DNA from: Lachnospiraceae bacterium
Lineage (GTDB): Bacteria > Bacillota > Clostridia > Lachnospirales > Lachnospiraceae
Assembly (NCBI GenBank): GCA_900770225.1
Contig: CAAGJU010000110.1
Span: 1 to 24,615 of the forward strand
Reading direction: 5' to 3'
DNA length: 24,615 nucleotides
How positions within the stretch are numbered: the stretch's first letter is position 1; the number at the start of each line of letters is the position of its first letter. The notes under the pieces were generated by a model. The model was not told the origin of the DNA. It made no database searches and worked only from the letters and a program-made list of their open reading frames with translations. This document shows positions 22,634-24,615 of the stretch, in pieces. Made by a program: the position numbers and the translations under genes.

Positions 22634-24349
22634 TTATGCTCCCTTCTTACTGTCGGATTTTTCCTGCAGGTTTTTTCCTATCTCTTTTGCCTGGTACCGG
22701 ACATTCCCTTCATCCATGTGAAATGCAGACAGGATCGTTTTCTGCGTTTTTGTAACTGCGTGGTCCAGACGGTATACGCCGTCCAGCTGCCTGATCATGA
22801 CGATCTTTTCCAGTTCTTTTAAAGCCGCCGGAACTGTCATGTAATTCGGCCGCTTTGCCATTTTCTCACAGCATTCCTTCAGTTCCGTATACAGCCTGCA
22901 CCGCAGGATCAGTGCAATGAACTGGATAAAGATCTTTGATGCAAGCGCCTCGTCGGAGCACACGCGCATACTGTTGTTTCCGAGATAAGATTTATCTGCA
23001 CGGAACAGCTTCTCGGAAGCGTCCCGGCTCTTATACTTATCCAGTGCCTCTCTTGCTGTCATCTTGTCTGTTGACACGATTGCAAAGTATCCTGCCAATG
23101 ACAGTTCCAGTTCAACAGCAGACGTGTTTTCTTCTGCCAGCTTCAGCGTTTTTTCATCTTTTTCATAATGAAGATAGAAATGATCATTGACTTCCGGTCC
23201 AAACGGGCCGCATTCCTTTCCGACGCACTTGTTAAGATAGTATTTGAGTCTGCGGATTCTTGCCTTGATTTCCTGCTTCTCTCCGTAAGCACGGCTGTCA
23301 CTGTAATACAGGTGGACATGCCTTTTCTTTTCGTCTCCTTCAAACAATACGCATTCCACACTCGTTCCGTAGACATCATACCGGTCGATGTAATGGATCC
23401 TTTTGCCCTCAAATGTCCCCTGATTTTTCAGTACGATCCCCCTGATGAAGTCTTTCATCCCTTTGATCATGATCAGATAGCTGTATCCATGTCTCTCGAT
23501 GTACCCAAGGTTTTTCCGGCTGAAGTATCCCCGGTCAAGAATGAAGCCGAGATTCCGGTATCCATAGCCGTACGCCTTATCGATCATGCAGGTAAGCTGA
23601 GACATGTCGTTGATACTGCCTGGGTATTCCTCATAAAACAGCGGCTCCCTGTTTGCCGTATCAAAAGCAACGGAATAGTTGAAGATCGGCGTCCCTTGAT
23701 CCACCTTGGCCTTTCCAAACTCGACGATATCGATGTCTCCCGCCTGAGAGTTCTTATTTGTGGAATCGTAAGAGATATAGATCCTCTGTCGTTTGTTGCG
23801 GGGACTGTTCCAGCTGTTCAGGAAGCCCAGGATCTGTTCCGGTTTCAATGCCTGCAGAAAATCCGACACTTTGGAGTCTGTGTACGCCCTCATTCCTGGC
23901 GTGAAGAGAGGGTGGCTGTATGCGTAGTCCGGGTAATACTGGGCAGCATTATTCTCACTCAGGATACTGTAACAGGCCAGATCAAGGACTAAACCGGCGT
24001 CCTTCGCATCCATGTGTTTTTCCAGCATTGGCCGGATTTCTGTTTCCGTGATCAGCTTGTGCAGCACAATATAAGACCCGATGCTCAGGTAAGGGCTTCG
24101 CGATGAACGATCCACCTCTTCCGGCAGGGCAGCATCGGGAAAGTATTTCAGGTAATTCTGATTTGGATACATCTGGTCCGGGGTATCCTTATCCACTTTT
24201 CCGATCGATGCTCGTTTCGGATAGGTGATCTGCTTTACCGGATCATAAGTCCGATCGTACTCATACTCGATGAACATTTCGCCGCCGCGGTTCTTACGGA
24301 CGAGCTTTCCGGGAGCCTCCGGAACCGGCACCTTAAACTTCATAAACAT
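22634..24349 (-). CDS. IS4-superfamily (IS1634-like) DDE transposase
   Basis: This 571-aa cut-and-paste transposase appears intact. The catalytic acids are in YDSTNKN (first Asp), FILDRGYFS (second Asp) and YKSRDASEKLFRADK, which fits the IS4 superfamily Y-(2)-R-(3)-E-(6)-K signature exactly. The N-terminus has IEYEYDRTYDPVKQ and RASIGKV. GAGGG lies 6 bases before the ATG. No frameshift or internal stop is present, so the element could be active. It heads a three-gene unit. Confidence 0.92.
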   Translation of the reverse strand: MFMKFKVPVPEAPGKLVRKNRGGEMFIEYEYDRTYDPVKQITYPKRASIGKVDKDTPDQMYPNQNYLKYFPDAALPEEVDRSSRSPYLSIGSYIVLHKLITETEIRPMLEKHMDAKDAGLVLDLACYSILSENNAAQYYPDYAYSHPLFTPGMRAYTDSKVSDFLQALKPEQILGFLNSWNSPRNKRQRIYISYDSTNKNSQAGDIDIVEFGKAKVDQGTPIFNYSVAFDTANREPLFYEEYPGSINDMSQLTCMIDKAYGYGYRNLGFILDRGYFSRKNLGYIERHGYSYLIMIKGMKDFIRGIVLKNQGTFEGKRIHYIDRYDVYGTSVECVLFEGDEKKRHVHLYYSDSRAYGEKQEIKARIRRLKYYLNKCVGKECGPFGPEVNDHFYLHYEKDEKTLKLAEENTSAVELELSLAGYFAIVSTDKMTAREALDKYKSRDASEKLFRADKSYLGNNSMRVCSDEALASKIFIQFIALILRCRLYTELKECCEKMAKRPNYMTVPAALKELEKIVMIRQLDGVYRLDHAVTKTQKTILSAFHMDEGNVRYQAKEIGKNLQEKSDSKKGA

Positions 24350-24352
24350 GGC

Positions 24353-24433
24353 ATACCCTCAAGAAATTTTTTAGAAATAAATAGGGTATTTATACCCTAT
24401 AAAAAGTATAACAAAAAAGCCGGCCATTTGCAA
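24353..24433 (-). promoter_or_regulatory. Transposase promoter with adjacent palindrome
   Basis: -35 TTGCAA (24428-24433), 17-bp spacer and -10 TATACT (24405-24410). Directly downstream lies the palindrome ATAGGGTA/TACCCTAT (24381-24400, 4-nt centre). A third ATACCCT (24353-24359) lies at the ribosome binding site, 39 bp from the same word in the palindrome. Operator function is inferred. Confidence 0.6.
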
Positions 24434-24511
24434 TCATTTTGTAAGTGGTAAATAGTCGGTACCTTCCCAATGATACCGAATCCTGAGAAAATAAGGTGAC
24501 AATTCAGTTGC

Positions 24512-24564
24512 GAAAACTGCCAAAAGTCAGCATTGTCAAAAGTTGGCATTTTCTCACAGTTTTC
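24512..24564. repeat. Nested inverted and direct repeats before the last gene
   Basis: GAAAACTG (24512-24519) and CAGTTTTC (24557-24564) enclose TGCCAA (24518-24523) and TTGGCA (24543-24548). Within them AAAAGTCAGCATT and AAAAGTTGGCATT repeat at a 16-bp step (24522 and 24538). Confidence 0.6.
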
Positions 24565-24595
24565 ACACTTCTGGCCACAAGGAGGCAGATCACCT

Positions 24596-24615
24596 ATGGA
24601 TTCTGAAATCATGAA
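24596..24615 (+). CDS. Start of an unidentified gene (cut by window end)
   Basis: GGAGG (24581-24585) lies 10 bases before ATG at 24596, which opens a frame MDSEIM. Only six codons are visible, so no function can be assigned. A tandem repeat lies just upstream, as for the ATPase genes of this island. Confidence 0.55.

Larger units (their letters stand above)
22157..24542. mobile_element. IS1634-like insertion unit (ends tentative)
   Basis: Three tightly packed minus-strand genes (transposase plus two small proteins) form one unit. The only candidate ends are CTTTTGAC (22157-22164), 7 bases after the last stop, and its complement GTCAAAAG (24535-24542), ~190 bases before the transposase start. 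Eight bases is weak evidence, and I see no target-site duplication. The presence of the unit is much surer than its limits. Confidence 0.4.

Noticed and set aside
22157..24542. Firm insertion-sequence boundaries
   Set aside because: Only an 8-bp inverted match supports them and the flanks show no duplication, so they are kept as tentative only.
24397..24612. 71-codon minus-strand frame at the right end
   Set aside because: It covers the transposase promoter and the repeats, and has no ribosome binding site.

Overview
The window looks like an accessory stretch of a motile, flagellated Clostridia genome, most probably Lachnospiraceae. This is judged from the flagellin ends, the LicD/TagB-like architecture, the style of the DUF4143-type ATPases and the IS1634-like transposase. 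No rRNA or tRNA gene lies in the window, so the assignment is by gene style only.

Region 1 (1-6.6 kb, minus strand) is a signalling module. A degenerate GGDEF/EAL protein overlaps by 13 bp a cytosolic FIST-domain hybrid histidine kinase (HisKA-HATPase-REC-Hpt). Two related inverted-repeat elements (1-130 and 5764-5962) bracket the pair. A small helical protein (5981-6313) follows. Region 2 (6.6-12 kb) holds a helix-turn-helix protein gene with an operator-like palindrome at its promoter and, divergent from it, a giant 1146-aa flagellin gene behind a sigma-28-like -10 box.

Region 3 (12-22.2 kb) is an island of P-loop ATPases that end in PD-(D/E)XK-like domains. Four are intact (12683-13960 +, 16378-17682 -, 18153-19472 -, 20426-21817 -). 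Two more survive as remnants (about 12199-12360 - and 22092-22163 +). The main discovery is that every intact ATPase gene has, just upstream of its start, its own tandem array of short palindromes. Sequence and period differ each time (23, 32, 39-40 and 15 bp), and two arrays sit inside near-consensus promoters. Two further 32-bp-period arrays flank the first ATPase gene at a distance. The fourth ATPase leads an apparent operon with a HEPN toxin and MNT antitoxin, and the third overlaps a remnant of a second MNT gene, so ATPase and HEPN/MNT are linked twice. I infer a family of self-regulating ATPase/nuclease-like modules, each reading its own DNA array, partly coupled to toxin-antitoxin genes. 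A LicD-TagB-like surface-polymer protein gene (14234-16240 -) sits inside the island; it shares a helical domain with the small protein of region 1.

Region 4 (22.1-24.6 kb) is a three-gene IS1634-like transposase unit with a palindrome next to its promoter. At the very end a plus-strand gene begins at 24596 behind a strong ribosome binding site and short repeats. Intragenic tandem repeats encoding low-complexity linkers recur in several large genes.
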